Below, piece by piece: positions 17,774 to 25,701 of a stretch of DNA of 39,524 nt. The translations under genes and the position numbers were made by a program. The DNA is from an uncultured Ferrovum sp. (GTDB taxonomy: Bacteria > Pseudomonadota > Gammaproteobacteria > Burkholderiales > Ferrovaceae): positions 1-39,524 of the forward strand of contig CAIPTD010000036.1 in assembly GCA_903867885.1 (NCBI GenBank), read 5' to 3'. A model generated the notes under the pieces. It was not told where the DNA came from. It was given only the letters and a program-made list of their open reading frames with translations, and ran no database searches. Every line of letters starts with the position of its first letter. Within the stretch, counting starts at the first letter, position 1.

Positions 17774-17802
17774 AAAAAAACCCGCCGAGGCGGGTTTTTT
17801 TT
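17774..17802. terminator. Bidirectional intrinsic terminator between icd and the cold shock gene
   Basis: AAAAAAACCCGCC-GAG-GGCGGG-TTTTTTTT type structure: CCCGCC / GGCGGG stem flanked by A-run and T-run, so it can terminate icd (+) and the cold shock gene (-). Confidence 0.92.
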
Positions 17803-17839
17803 CTACATTTCGTGATTTTTTCAAATCATGAAACGAAGA

Positions 17840-18043
17840 TTAGGCATTCTGGATATTGCTAGCCTGCTTGCCTTTCGGGCCTTGCGTCACCTCGAAGGAG
17901 ACCTTTTGGCCTTCCTTAAGGGTTTTGAACCCGTTCATCTGAATTGCAGAGAAATGAGCAAACAAATCTTCGCTACCATCGTCGGGAGTAATAAAACCAT
18001 AACCCTTCGAATCATTGAACCATTTAACCGTACCTGTTGCCAT
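17840..18043 (-). CDS. cspA: CspA-family cold shock protein
   Basis: This is a 67-residue OB-fold RNA chaperone starting [23 protein letters not shown]1 is KGYGFITP and RNP2 is DLFAHFS. Such proteins melt RNA secondary structure and can act at low temperature or constitutively. A good ribosome site (AAGGATG) precedes ATG 18043. The long upstream untranslated region, about 125-130 bases to the likely promoter, resembles the structured leaders of cspA-type genes. The paralogue type (CspA/C/D/E) cannot be settled. Confidence 0.95.
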   Translation of the reverse strand: MATGTVKWFNDSKGYGFITPDDGSEDLFAHFSAIQMNGFKTLKEGQKVSFEVTQGPKGKQASNIQNA

Positions 18044-18480
18044 ATCAGAAACATCCTTGCGTAAAAAAAAGGGCTAGAAACCCATGACTTGTTTGGGAAT
18101 CAAGCCGGCGCGCAAGGCGCACGGAGGATACCGCCAACAACTTGAACCAAACTCCAAACTCCTTTTACGCCATATTTATATATTTAGCAAGTTCTAATTA
18201 ACAATAATTGAGTAGAGGCGAAGTGATTGAGTGATGATTACAACGCACTCTCATTTAAAGCCAGTTTTAAGAACCTATATTTAGACAATGAAGCCGCTTG
18301 ATATTTGCTAGCTTGTCTCCATGTATCAAGATGATATTGTTGATTAAATTTTTACTGTTTTATCGACTTGAAATTTAACAGCGGATATTTATCAAAATCG
18401 TCTTGCGAAAATCAGTCAAAGGATTAGACTGAAAGCGTAATGTGATAGCCGTTGTATTTAAACGTAGCAGGGTTTTTCTG
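18044..18480. promoter_or_regulatory. 437-base gap: cold shock leader and promoter (left), clpS promoter (right)
   Basis: Leftward, TTGTTA (plus 18199-18204, reverse) and TATATA (18177-18182, spacer 16) or TATAAA (18175-18180, spacer 18) form a good promoter. Its transcript would carry a leader of about 125 bases containing a GC-rich segment (18103-18135). Rightward, TTGCGA (18403-18408) and TAGACT (18425-18430, spacer 16) are a weak candidate clpS promoter. The middle (18205-18400) is AT-rich with no gene seen. Confidence 0.5.
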
Positions 18481-18789
18481 ATGAGTGGTAAGCAACAGCA
18501 GGGAACAGTTCTCGAGCGCGAGAAACAACAAGTCGAGCCGCCGTCCTTGTTCAAGGTTTTACTCTTGAATGATGATTTCACTCCTATGGAGTTTGTTGTG
18601 GCGGTTCTGCAAAGATTTTTTTCATTGGATTTTGAGCAGGCTCATCGTGTCATGCTTAAGGTTCATACAGAAGGACGCGGGGTCTGCGGTATTTATCCGC
18701 AAGATTTGGCTGCAACCAAGGTGGATCTTGTTTTGGGATTTGCCAGGAAGCATCAGCATCCGCTTCAATGCGTGATGGAGGAAAACTGA
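18481..18789 (+). CDS. clpS: ATP-dependent Clp protease adaptor ClpS
   Basis: From ATG 18481 the protein has 102 residues (E. coli 106). An alternative start at 18442 adds 13 residues unlike the family. ClpS delivers N-degron substrates to ClpAP. The flexible N-terminus precedes the core [18 protein letters not shown] (about 28-45), with the N-degron pocket residues in [10 protein letters not shown] and the later [16 protein letters not shown] (about 60-75). It is followed one base later by clpA, as in most proteobacteria. Confidence 0.96.
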   Translation: MSGKQQQGTVLEREKQQVEPPSLFKVLLLNDDFTPMEFVVAVLQRFFSLDFEQAHRVMLKVHTEGRGVCGIYPQDLAATKVDLVLGFARKHQHPLQCVMEEN

Positions 18790-18790
18790 A

Positions 18791-21055
18791 ATGATTGCCC
18801 AGGAATTAGAAGTAAGTTTACACATGGCTTTTGTTGAAGCACGTCAAAAGCGCCATGAATTTATTACAGTTGAGCACCTATTAATGGCGCTCCTTGATAA
18901 CCCCTCAGCACTTGAGGTGTTGAAAGCCTGTGGCGGTAAAATTGATGAATTGCGTAAGCAGCTCACCGAATTTGTGCAGCAACACACCCCTACGGTAGCG
19001 GGAACAGAAGAGGTAGATACCCAGCCCACTTTGGGTTTTCAACGCGTCATTCAGAGGGCTATTTTGCATGTACAGTCTTCTGGTAAGAAAGAAGTCACGG
19101 GTGCAAATGTGCTTGTTGCCATCTACGGGGAAAAAGATTCCCATGCGGTGTACTACTTGCATCAGCAGGGCATCAATCGCTTGGATGTGGTGAACTTTAT
19201 TTCGCATGGCATCAGTAAAGTGCCACGTAACGCAGCTCAGAAGGAAGAGGCAGAAGTTGAAACTGAAGTGGATGCGAGTGCGGGTGGCGCCCTAGAGAGC
19301 TTCACGCAAAATCTCAATATTCAAGCTCAAAACGGAAAGGTTGATCCGCTGATTGGCCGAGATAAAGAACTTGAGCGCGTGATTCAAATCTTATGCCGTC
19401 GTCGTAAAAACAATCCTTTGCTGGTGGGCGAAGCGGGAGTGGGTAAGACTGCGATTGCAGAGGGCTTGGCTTGGCGCGTAGTGCAAGGTACGGTTCCTGA
19501 AATCCTTTCTCATTGTGTGGTGTATGCCTTAGATATGGGCGCATTATTGGCCGGAACCAAATATCGTGGTGATTTTGAGCAACGCTTGAAAGCGGTGTTA
19601 AAGCAACTCAATGAGAACCCTAATGCGGTTCTCTTCATCGACGAGATTCATACACTGATTGGAGCTGGTGCAGCCTCTGGTGGGACCTTGGATGCTTCGA
19701 ATTTACTCAAGCCAGCCTTATCTTCAGGTCAATTAAAGTGTATTGGGGCAACGACCTACACCGAATACAGAGGCATTTTTGAGAAAGACCATGCTTTATC
19801 TCGTCGCTTCCAGAAAATTGATGTGCTGGAACCTTCGGTAGATGAGACAGTGCAAATCTTACGTGGATTGAAGTCACGTTTTGAAAGTCACCATGGCGTG
19901 AAATATAGTGAAGCCGCATTAACCTCTGCGGCTGAACTCTCTGCGCGTTACATTAATGATAGACACCTGCCGGATAAAGCGATTGATGTGATCGATGAGG
20001 CGGGGGCTGCGCAACGTATTTTGCCAAAAAGCAAGCAGCGCAAGGTCATTAGCAAGAACGAGATTGAAGACATCATTGCAAAGATTGCACGCATTCCAGC
20101 AAAAAATGTGTCTACGAATGACCGTTTTGCCCTGAAGACTTTAGATCGTGATTTGAAGGCAGTGGTATTCGGCCAAGACAAAGCGATTGATGCCTTGTCT
20201 TCAGCGATCAAGATGGCCCGCAGCGGTTTAGGAAATCCGAATAAGCCGATTGGTTCTTTCTTGTTTTCTGGTCCAACCGGTGTGGGTAAAACTGAAGTGG
20301 CCCGCCAACTGGCTTATGTGCTGGGCGTGGAATTATTGCGCTTTGATATGAGTGAGTACATGGAGCGTCATGCGGTTTCGCGTTTGATTGGCGCACCTCC
20401 GGGTTATGTGGGGTTTGATCAGGGTGGCTTGCTGACCGAACAGGTTACGAAGCATCCCTATTCTGTTTTGCTTTTGGACGAGATTGAAAAAGCCCATCCC
20501 GATATTTTCAACATCATGCTGCAGGTGATGGATCATGGAACGCTTACGGATAACAATGGCCGCAAAGCAGATTTCCGGAATGTTGTGATCATTATGACTA
20601 CTAATGCCGGGGCAGAGTCTCTGACCAAATCCTCGATGGGGTTCACTTCGGATAAACGCGCTGGTGATGAACTAGCTGAAATTAAGAAGATGTTTACCCC
20701 AGAGTTCCGCAACCGTATCGATGCGATTGTTTCGTTTGCCCCTCTGGACGAATCCATCATCCTGCGCGTGGTAGACAAGTTCCTAATGCAACTAGAAGCG
20801 CAATTACAGGAGAAGCGTGTAGATGCTACGTTTACCGATGCGCTTCGCACTTATTTATCCAAGAAAGGTTTTGATCCATTAATGGGTGCCAGACCAATGG
20901 CAAGGCTGATTCAAGACACTATTCGTCGTGCCTTGGCAGATGAATTGTTATTTGGCCGCCTGTCAGGTGGGGGCAAGGTCACCATTGATGTGGATGAGGC
21001 AGGGGAAATTCATCTCGTGTTTGACGAGGAAGTAGCGCCGGTCGCTGTTCAGTAA
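18791..21055 (+). CDS. clpA: ATP-dependent Clp protease ATP-binding subunit ClpA
   Basis: The protein has 754 residues and forms a hexameric AAA+ unfoldase that feeds ClpP. An N-domain with two repeats binds ClpS (about 1-145). Domain D1 has Walker [10 protein letters not shown] (about 213) and [14 protein letters not shown]. Domain D2 has Walker [10 protein letters not shown] (about 494) and [19 protein letters not shown]. The ClpP-docking loop (IGL/IGF in other ClpA/X) appears as SSMGF (about 617), a mild variant. It ends three bases before the convergent gene at 21059, with no terminator between them. Confidence 0.97.
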   Translation: MIAQELEVSLHMAFVEARQKRHEFITVEHLLMALLDNPSALEVLKACGGKIDELRKQLTEFVQQHTPTVAGTEEVDTQPTLGFQRVIQRAILHVQSSGKKEVTGANVLVAIYGEKDSHAVYYLHQQGINRLDVVNFISHGISKVPRNAAQKEEAEVETEVDASAGGALESFTQNLNIQAQNGKVDPLIGRDKELERVIQILCRRRKNNPLLVGEAGVGKTAIAEGLAWRVVQGTVPEILSHCVVYALDMGALLAGTKYRGDFEQRLKAVLKQLNENPNAVLFIDEIHTLIGAGAASGGTLDASNLLKPALSSGQLKCIGATTYTEYRGIFEKDHALSRRFQKIDVLEPSVDETVQILRGLKSRFESHHGVKYSEAALTSAAELSARYINDRHLPDKAIDVIDEAGAAQRILPKSKQRKVISKNEIEDIIAKIARIPAKNVSTNDRFALKTLDRDLKAVVFGQDKAIDALSSAIKMARSGLGNPNKPIGSFLFSGPTGVGKTEVARQLAYVLGVELLRFDMSEYMERHAVSRLIGAPPGYVGFDQGGLLTEQVTKHPYSVLLLDEIEKAHPDIFNIMLQVMDHGTLTDNNGRKADFRNVVIIMTTNAGAESLTKSSMGFTSDKRAGDELAEIKKMFTPEFRNRIDAIVSFAPLDESIILRVVDKFLMQLEAQLQEKRVDATFTDALRTYLSKKGFDPLMGARPMARLIQDTIRRALADELLFGRLSGGGKVTIDVDEAGEIHLVFDEEVAPVAVQ

Positions 21056-21058
21056 AAA

Positions 21059-21391
21059 CTAGTCGAGCCCGAACAAACCTCCGCCAATCTTAGGTTTGGC
21101 GTAGGTTTTGTTCTCTTCCTTGGCAGGGGGTAGGGCCGAGTCAGGCATTGTGCTTGCATGAACTTCAGCGTTTTCTGGGCCAGGCCCGTGTTGAGATAAA
21201 ATTGGCGTCGCTAAGATATCTTCGGCGGCAGCAAGATCTTTATTGGGGGGGGGTTGCGTGCCTGCAAGATAGCCCAACAGCATGCAACATCGACCAAACC
21301 GTACGCGATCATTAGAAGCCAAATACTCAACCAGCAACTGCGCTTGAAGCGGGTCGCTGGTGTCGAGGGTGACAATAATTTGTTTGAGCAT
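21059..21391 (-). CDS. ParR/StbB-like small protein next to a ParM homologue (unproven)
   Basis: The 110-residue product starts MLKQIIVTLDTSDPLQAQLL. The first 45 residues read as a beta strand (QIIVTLD) followed by two helices ending GRCCMLLGYLAG, the outline of ribbon-helix-helix ParR/StbB DNA-binding proteins. A disordered Pro/Ala/Glu linker (about 46-98) leads to a distinctive C-terminus, KPKIGGGLFGLD. In plasmid ParMRC, ParR is encoded directly downstream of ParM, and its C-terminal peptide contacts the filament; the position here (31 bases after the parM-like gene) and the architecture both fit. No database match was available, so the identity is inference. The upstream intercistronic hairpin may tune its expression. 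Confidence 0.5.
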   Translation of the reverse strand: MLKQIIVTLDTSDPLQAQLLVEYLASNDRVRFGRCCMLLGYLAGTQPPPNKDLAAAEDILATPILSQHGPGPENAEVHASTMPDSALPPAKEENKTYAKPKIGGGLFGLD

Positions 21392-21397
21392 GCATTC

Positions 21398-21424
21398 CCG
21401 GCGCCTTTTGGGCGGCCGGTTTTT
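21398..21424 (+). terminator. GC-rich hairpin with T-run, antisense to the parM-like/ParR-like junction
   Basis: On the plus strand CCGGCGCC, loop TTTTG and GGCGGCCGG pair with one bulge, followed by TTTTT at 21420-21424. It could end clpA readthrough about 345 bases after the clpA stop. On the minus strand the same hairpin sits between the parM-like stop and the next gene's start, without a T-run after it. Confidence 0.5.
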
Positions 21425-22415
21425 AGCCGTTAAGCTTCAGGTACTTGTACATTCCGCGGGCATTGGCAAATTCGGGCTCGGGTTGTACGCGTGCATTAGG
21501 GAAATAGCTGGTGAGCTTGGTCATCAACGCTGCGCCGCCACCCACGAATAAAATCACATCTAAATCTGCCCCTGAACCAAAATGACGCTTGGCTTCGCGT
21601 AACACGCGTTCTGAAATGTCATCTAAAGATGTGGTGACGGCTGCTTGAACCGAATGCTCGCGACCAAAACGCTTAATTGTGCCTGTGCGAACTGCGCGAT
21701 CTAAAACACGGCGAGATACTTGGCCTTCTCCAAATTGCGTTCTCATGTGCGCGCTGACTTGTTCGTAGACATCAAGCACACCCATATTGCCTGTTCCGCT
21801 GCGCATGTGGTCAATATGATGGCCTGGCAAAATGGTAACGCAATCCGTTGTTTTACCGCCGATATCAATCACGCCGCAGGGGCCATCCAGCACTAGCTGG
21901 TTACCATCATCATCAAATGCAAAGTCAAACCATGAGGCCACGCCTTCGGGTAGGACAACATGTTCGATAATTTGAGCAGTCTCGCCGGTGTGCGCCACAT
22001 TGACCCGCTTAAGAAGTGCTTCTTGCTTGGCGCGGATCACCGCTTCGTTGCGCACGCTGCCTTTAAAAAACATATCGAGGGGCAATCCAGATGCAATTTT
22101 GACGCGCTGGCCGGATAATCCTGCCAAGCGTAAAGCATGATGCACCACTACACGATTTAGATCTGAGGTGGGGAAGTCATCAAAACGGGTTTCTTCGCCG
22201 TGTATGAAATCACCTACAGTGAAATGGCGGCCAGCTGTTTCATAACTGGCACCAATCACTTCATCCGAAGCATTCACAGCAGAAAGGCCATCATGGCCGG
22301 CACGGGCGCAAGAAGCGACGCGTACCTTTCTGTCCTGGGTAACGAGCTTGGTATCCGCAAAACCATCGTCGATACCTGCCAAGATGTAGCTATTAGTGGA
22401 ATTCTGCTCGCTCAT
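21423..22415 (-). CDS. ParM/StbA-type actin-like ATPase (chromosomal)
   Basis: The 330-residue protein has the three actin-fold nucleotide motifs in order: phosphate-1 ILAGIDDGFADTKL (residues 11-24; ParM of plasmid R1 has a similar DDG-x3-K), phosphate-2 VIDIGGKTTD (182-191) and adenosine ILFVGGGAALM (about 292-302). Length matches ParM (about 320). ParM polymerises with ATP and pushes plasmid copies apart when ParR is bound at parC. Here it lies between clpA and thyA among housekeeping genes, so its cargo is unknown. ATG 22415 has TGGAG about six bases upstream. Alternatives are other ParM-like families, such as Alp proteins used by phages or integrative elements. The cytomotive assignment comes from the family, not from data here. 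Confidence 0.85.
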   Translation of the reverse strand: MSEQNSTNSYILAGIDDGFADTKLVTQDRKVRVASCARAGHDGLSAVNASDEVIGASYETAGRHFTVGDFIHGEETRFDDFPTSDLNRVVVHHALRLAGLSGQRVKIASGLPLDMFFKGSVRNEAVIRAKQEALLKRVNVAHTGETAQIIEHVVLPEGVASWFDFAFDDDGNQLVLDGPCGVIDIGGKTTDCVTILPGHHIDHMRSGTGNMGVLDVYEQVSAHMRTQFGEGQVSRRVLDRAVRTGTIKRFGREHSVQAAVTTSLDDISERVLREAKRHFGSGADLDVILFVGGGAALMTKLTSYFPNARVQPEPEFANARGMYKYLKLNG

Positions 22416-22529
22416 ACTTGCTCCATTTGATACGGGATTAAAATAGACAATTCGTAAAGCCTTATCCGGCTAATTTAACGTTTATTTATGAATTTTTGAG
22501 TAAATCAGTTTTCCTAAACGTACTTAACA
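22416..22529 (-). promoter_or_regulatory. Upstream region of the parM-like gene with an inverted repeat
   Basis: The sequence is AT-rich. ACGTTTA (22478-22484) and TAAACGT (22515-22521) form a 7-base inverted repeat with about 30 bases between them; the outer bases (TTA / TAA) extend it loosely. In the gene's direction a perfect TATAAT lies at 22534-22529 with TTGACT at 22553-22548, but the spacer is only 13 bases. The region could be a parC-like centromere plus operator. I see no array of direct iterons. Confidence 0.35.
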
Positions 22530-23489
22530 TTATACGGCCATCGCTGCAGTCAATGGGGGATGGTGGTGGTAAGCATTTAACTCAAAATCGCTGGGTTCTA
22601 CTTTCTCTAGCCATTCTGGCTGGTAGTGTTGAGTGACGGCAAAGTCAGGTATGCGCGCGTTTAATATGAGTTGAGGCGGGCTCAATGGGCTCCGGGCACG
22701 TTGCTGATTAACCATATCTAATTGATTTTCATAGATATGTACATCGCTCCCAAACCAGTTCAGGTAAGCGGGAGTAAAGCCGCTTAAGCGGGCAAAGAGG
22801 GTGAGTAAGGCGGCTGCCTCAGCAATATTCCCAACTAAACCAAGTGGGGCATCTACCGAACGTTGGTAGAGGCAAAGCGATAGTGAGCGCGTGCTTACAT
22901 TAGCGTTGAACTGGTAAAGCAGGTGGCAGGGAGGGAGTGCCATTTGATCTAGTTCGGCCGGGTTCCACGCATGAAAAAGAATGCGCCGATCGGTGGGGTT
23001 GTGGATTAATTTATCTAAACACTCGCGCAATTGATCGATTTGGCGGGACAACATCACATTACCGTCATCTAGCGTTCCGCGCATGACCCAACCACTCTTC
23101 AGGGCATGCTGAAGGGAGGGGCTATCTGGGGCAAGGGCACGCCATCCTTGCCAGTCTCGCCACTGTGCCCCGTAAACGCGTCCTAAGTCATCGGTGCCTG
23201 TACGATGTGGATTGACTAGCCAAGCACTATTTTCATTCGCATTGGCATCCCAAATTTTACTCCCTAATGCCCTAAATTGAGCCGCGCTGGTATTGCCGCG
23301 CAGGAAAGCAACTAACTCGCCCATAAAAGTTTTAAAGGGAAGTTTGCGGGTTGTGACGGCAGGAAAGCCTTGTTGGAGGTCAAAGCGCAGAGAAGCGCCC
23401 GAAATCGCGATGGTGCGAATTCCTGTTCTGTTTTCTTGCCAGTTTCCTTCGGTGAGGATGCGCTGGAGTAAATCAAGGTAGGGTTTCAT
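22530..23489 (-). CDS. thyA: Thymidylate synthase ThyA, divergent long form
   Basis: The protein has 319 residues, about 55 longer than E. coli ThyA (264). It methylates dUMP to dTMP with methylenetetrahydrofolate. Key residues are present: E58, W80, the RR pair in TDRRILFHAWNP (168-169), catalytic C188 in LPPCHLLYQFN, R210 and D213 in QRSVDAPLG, N221, and H251/Y253 in SDVHIYENQ. The extra length is mainly inserts at about 85-100 and 115-148 in the small domain. The usual PFNIAS is GLVGNIAE here, an unusual change around the dUMP-binding asparagine. The C-terminus ends AMAV, as expected. The ribosome site is weak. Confidence 0.92.
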   Translation of the reverse strand: MKPYLDLLQRILTEGNWQENRTGIRTIAISGASLRFDLQQGFPAVTTRKLPFKTFMGELVAFLRGNTSAAQFRALGSKIWDANANENSAWLVNPHRTGTDDLGRVYGAQWRDWQGWRALAPDSPSLQHALKSGWVMRGTLDDGNVMLSRQIDQLRECLDKLIHNPTDRRILFHAWNPAELDQMALPPCHLLYQFNANVSTRSLSLCLYQRSVDAPLGLVGNIAEAAALLTLFARLSGFTPAYLNWFGSDVHIYENQLDMVNQQRARSPLSPPQLILNARIPDFAVTQHYQPEWLEKVEPSDFELNAYHHHPPLTAAMAV

Positions 23490-23589
23490 AATAGTGAGTG
23501 TGACATGCTCAAAGCGCTATCGACAACGGTATTCACACTGTCTTTTACCCAGAAATGAATGTGCATGCTGCCTGTAGTTCGCCATGAGA

Positions 23590-23619
23590 TGGATACTAAG
23601 TTAGATTTAGTGCTAAAAT
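23590..23619 (+). promoter_or_regulatory. Candidate promoter of the rimP-nusA-infB operon
   Basis: TGGATA (23590-23595), an 18-base spacer and TAAAAT (23614-23619). It lies just upstream of the leader hairpins and about 150 bases before rimP. Confidence 0.45.
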
Positions 23620-23630
23620 TGCAGGCTTAG

Positions 23631-23695
23631 AACACGTTTGGGGTGTTTTTTGCCACAAACACGGGTAAGTCGATGGGCCAAGGGCCCTTTTTTTT
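23631..23695 (+). promoter_or_regulatory. rimP leader with competing hairpins and an intrinsic terminator
   Basis: Three structures are visible. AACAC (23631-23635) can pair with GTGTT (23643-23647), followed by a short T-run. GTGTTT (23643-23648) can instead pair with AAACAC (23657-23662). A strong GGGCC-AAG-GGCCC hairpin with eight T follows (23675-23695). The last looks like a terminator before rimP, so the leader has the design of an attenuator. Attenuated rimP leaders are described in Gammaproteobacteria; whether this is related is not known. Confidence 0.6.
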
Positions 23696-23768
23696 ATTGT
23701 GCAGGCTTTTTGTTGTGCTGAATTCATAGGCCTCAAGCGCAGACTTAGCAGGGTGCGAAGGGGAAACA

Positions 23769-24194
23769 ATGGATCTGATGCAGGTGGTAGAAACAACCGT
23801 TGAGGCTCTGGATTTTGAGCTTGTCGCGTTAGAGCGCGCTGGGCGTGGCCTGATGAGGGTGTTTATTGATCATCCTGATGGGATTACTGTTGAAAACTGT
23901 GTGTTAGTCAGTGATCAACTGACACGCGTATTTACAGTTGAGAACATTGATTATGAGCGCCTTGAGGTCTCCTCGCCGGGGTTGGATCGGCCGCTACGTA
24001 AACCCGAGCATTACCTGAGGTTTATTGGAGAACAGGTCAAATTAAGACTTCGCTTGCCTCGTGAGGCGCGAAAAGTATGGAGTGGACGGTTATTGGAAGT
24101 CACAGAGAGTGGCATCCGATTGGAACTGGACAATGGGCCTGCAGATTTTGCCTTTGATGTCATTGACAAGGCCAATGTTGTTCCTGAATTTTGA
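23769..24194 (+). CDS. rimP: Ribosome maturation factor RimP
   Basis: This is a 141-residue factor needed for 30S subunit maturation. It starts MDLMQVVETTVEALDFELV, followed by LMRVFIDHPDGITVENCV (about 28-45), YERLEVSSPGLDRPLRKPEHY (about 60-80, the family signature) and the C-terminal SH3-like domain. Ribosome site AAGGGGAAACA precedes ATG 23769. It is the first gene of the rimP-nusA-infB operon, with nusA 12 bases downstream. Confidence 0.95.
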   Translation: MDLMQVVETTVEALDFELVALERAGRGLMRVFIDHPDGITVENCVLVSDQLTRVFTVENIDYERLEVSSPGLDRPLRKPEHYLRFIGEQVKLRLRLPREARKVWSGRLLEVTESGIRLELDNGPADFAFDVIDKANVVPEF

Positions 24195-24206
24195 GTTGGA
24201 GAGAAA

Positions 24207-25679
24207 ATGAGCAAGGAAATTTTGCTGTTAGTAGACGCACTAGCGCGTGAAAAAAATGTTGATACGGACATCGTTTTCTTAGCACTTGAAATGGCACTGG
24301 CTTCTGCAACTAAAAAGAAGCATGGTGATGATATTGAGGTAAGGGTTGAGATTGACCGTCATTCTGGGTTCTTTGAATCTTTCCAAAAATGGACGGTAGT
24401 TAACGACTCGGATTGGCTTTCCGAAACATTAGAAATGCCAATGAGTGAAGCCACCAAGCGAAAGGCAGATGCTCAACCCGGCGATATTATTGAAGACCCC
24501 CTTGAGCCTATAGACTTTGGTCGCATTGGTGCTCAGGCTGCCAAGCAAGTCATTTTTCAAAAAATTCGTGATGCTGAACGTGAGCAAATTTTGGCGGATT
24601 TCTTGTCAAGAGGCGATAACCTTGTTACCGGAACGGTGAAGAGAATTGAGCGCGGCAATGCCATTATCGAATCAGGCCGTCTTGAAGCTTTATTACCCCG
24701 CGATCAAATGATTTTGAAGGAAAATTTACGGATCGGCGATCGTGTTCGTGCATTCATGCAAAAGGTAGAACGAAGTAACCGTGGCCCTCAGTTGATGCTG
24801 TCGCGCACTGCACCTGAATTTATAATCAAGTTGTTTGAACTTGAAGTTCCTGAGATTGAAGAAGGTCTTCTAGAGATTCTTGCTGCTGCTCGCGATCCTG
24901 GTATGCGAGCAAAAATTGCCGTGAAATCTAACGATCGCCGTATAGATCCCATTGGAACCTGTGTCGGAATGCGCGGTACCCGTGTTCAAGCAGTAACAGG
25001 TGAATTGGGTGGCGAACGCGTCGACATCATTCTTTGGTCTGATGATCCGGCGCAGTTTGTGATTAACGCCTTGGCTCCAGCCGAGGTGAGTTCGATTCTG
25101 GTTGACGAAGATAAACACAGCATTGATGTGGTGGTGGAAGAAGATCAGTTGGCTAAAGCTATCGGCGCGCGTGGACAAAATGTGCGTTTGGCAAGCGAGC
25201 TTACTGGATGGGAGCTCAACATCATGACGATTGATCAAGCTGAGGAAAAATCTGATAAAGAGCGCACCTCAGTGCGCGAACTCTTCATGACGCGTTTGGA
25301 TGTAGATGAAGATGTGGCTGATGTTCTTGTTCAAGAGGGCTTTAGTACATTAGAAGAAATCGCTTACGTACCCATGGCAGAACTTCAAGCAATTGAGGCT
25401 TTTGATGAAGATACGCTGAACGAATTAAGAAGCCGAGCACGGGATGCCTTGCTGACTGAAGCAATTGCTTCAGAAGAGCAAGTGGACAGCATCGCGGATG
25501 ATTTGCTGAATTTGAAGGGAATGGATACAGAGCTAGCGCGTAATTTAGCTGGCAAAGGTATTCGTACTATGGATGATTTAGCTGACTTGGCTGTTGATGA
25601 GCTACATGAACTCACGGGCATTGACGAAGACCGTGCCCGAGAATTGATTATGACCGCACGCGAACCTTGGTTTAATTAA
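24207..25679 (+). CDS. nusA: Transcription termination/antitermination factor NusA
   Basis: The 490-residue protein has an N-terminal RNA polymerase-binding domain (about 1-130). The S1 domain (about 135-200; [17 protein letters not shown]) is followed by two KH domains, with [17 protein letters not shown] (about 248-264) and [19 protein letters not shown] (about 316-334). Two C-terminal acidic helix-hairpin repeats (about 365-420 and 435-490) match the gamma/beta-type NusA, whose AR2 binds the alpha subunit CTD. It regulates pausing, rho-independent termination and rRNA antitermination. GGAGAG precedes ATG 24207. Confidence 0.97.
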   Translation: MSKEILLLVDALAREKNVDTDIVFLALEMALASATKKKHGDDIEVRVEIDRHSGFFESFQKWTVVNDSDWLSETLEMPMSEATKRKADAQPGDIIEDPLEPIDFGRIGAQAAKQVIFQKIRDAEREQILADFLSRGDNLVTGTVKRIERGNAIIESGRLEALLPRDQMILKENLRIGDRVRAFMQKVERSNRGPQLMLSRTAPEFIIKLFELEVPEIEEGLLEILAAARDPGMRAKIAVKSNDRRIDPIGTCVGMRGTRVQAVTGELGGERVDIILWSDDPAQFVINALAPAEVSSILVDEDKHSIDVVVEEDQLAKAIGARGQNVRLASELTGWELNIMTIDQAEEKSDKERTSVRELFMTRLDVDEDVADVLVQEGFSTLEEIAYVPMAELQAIEAFDEDTLNELRSRARDALLTEAIASEEQVDSIADDLLNLKGMDTELARNLAGKGIRTMDDLADLAVDELHELTGIDEDRARELIMTAREPWFN

Positions 25680-25701
25680 GCGCCTGCAAAGGATTGACCT
25701 G

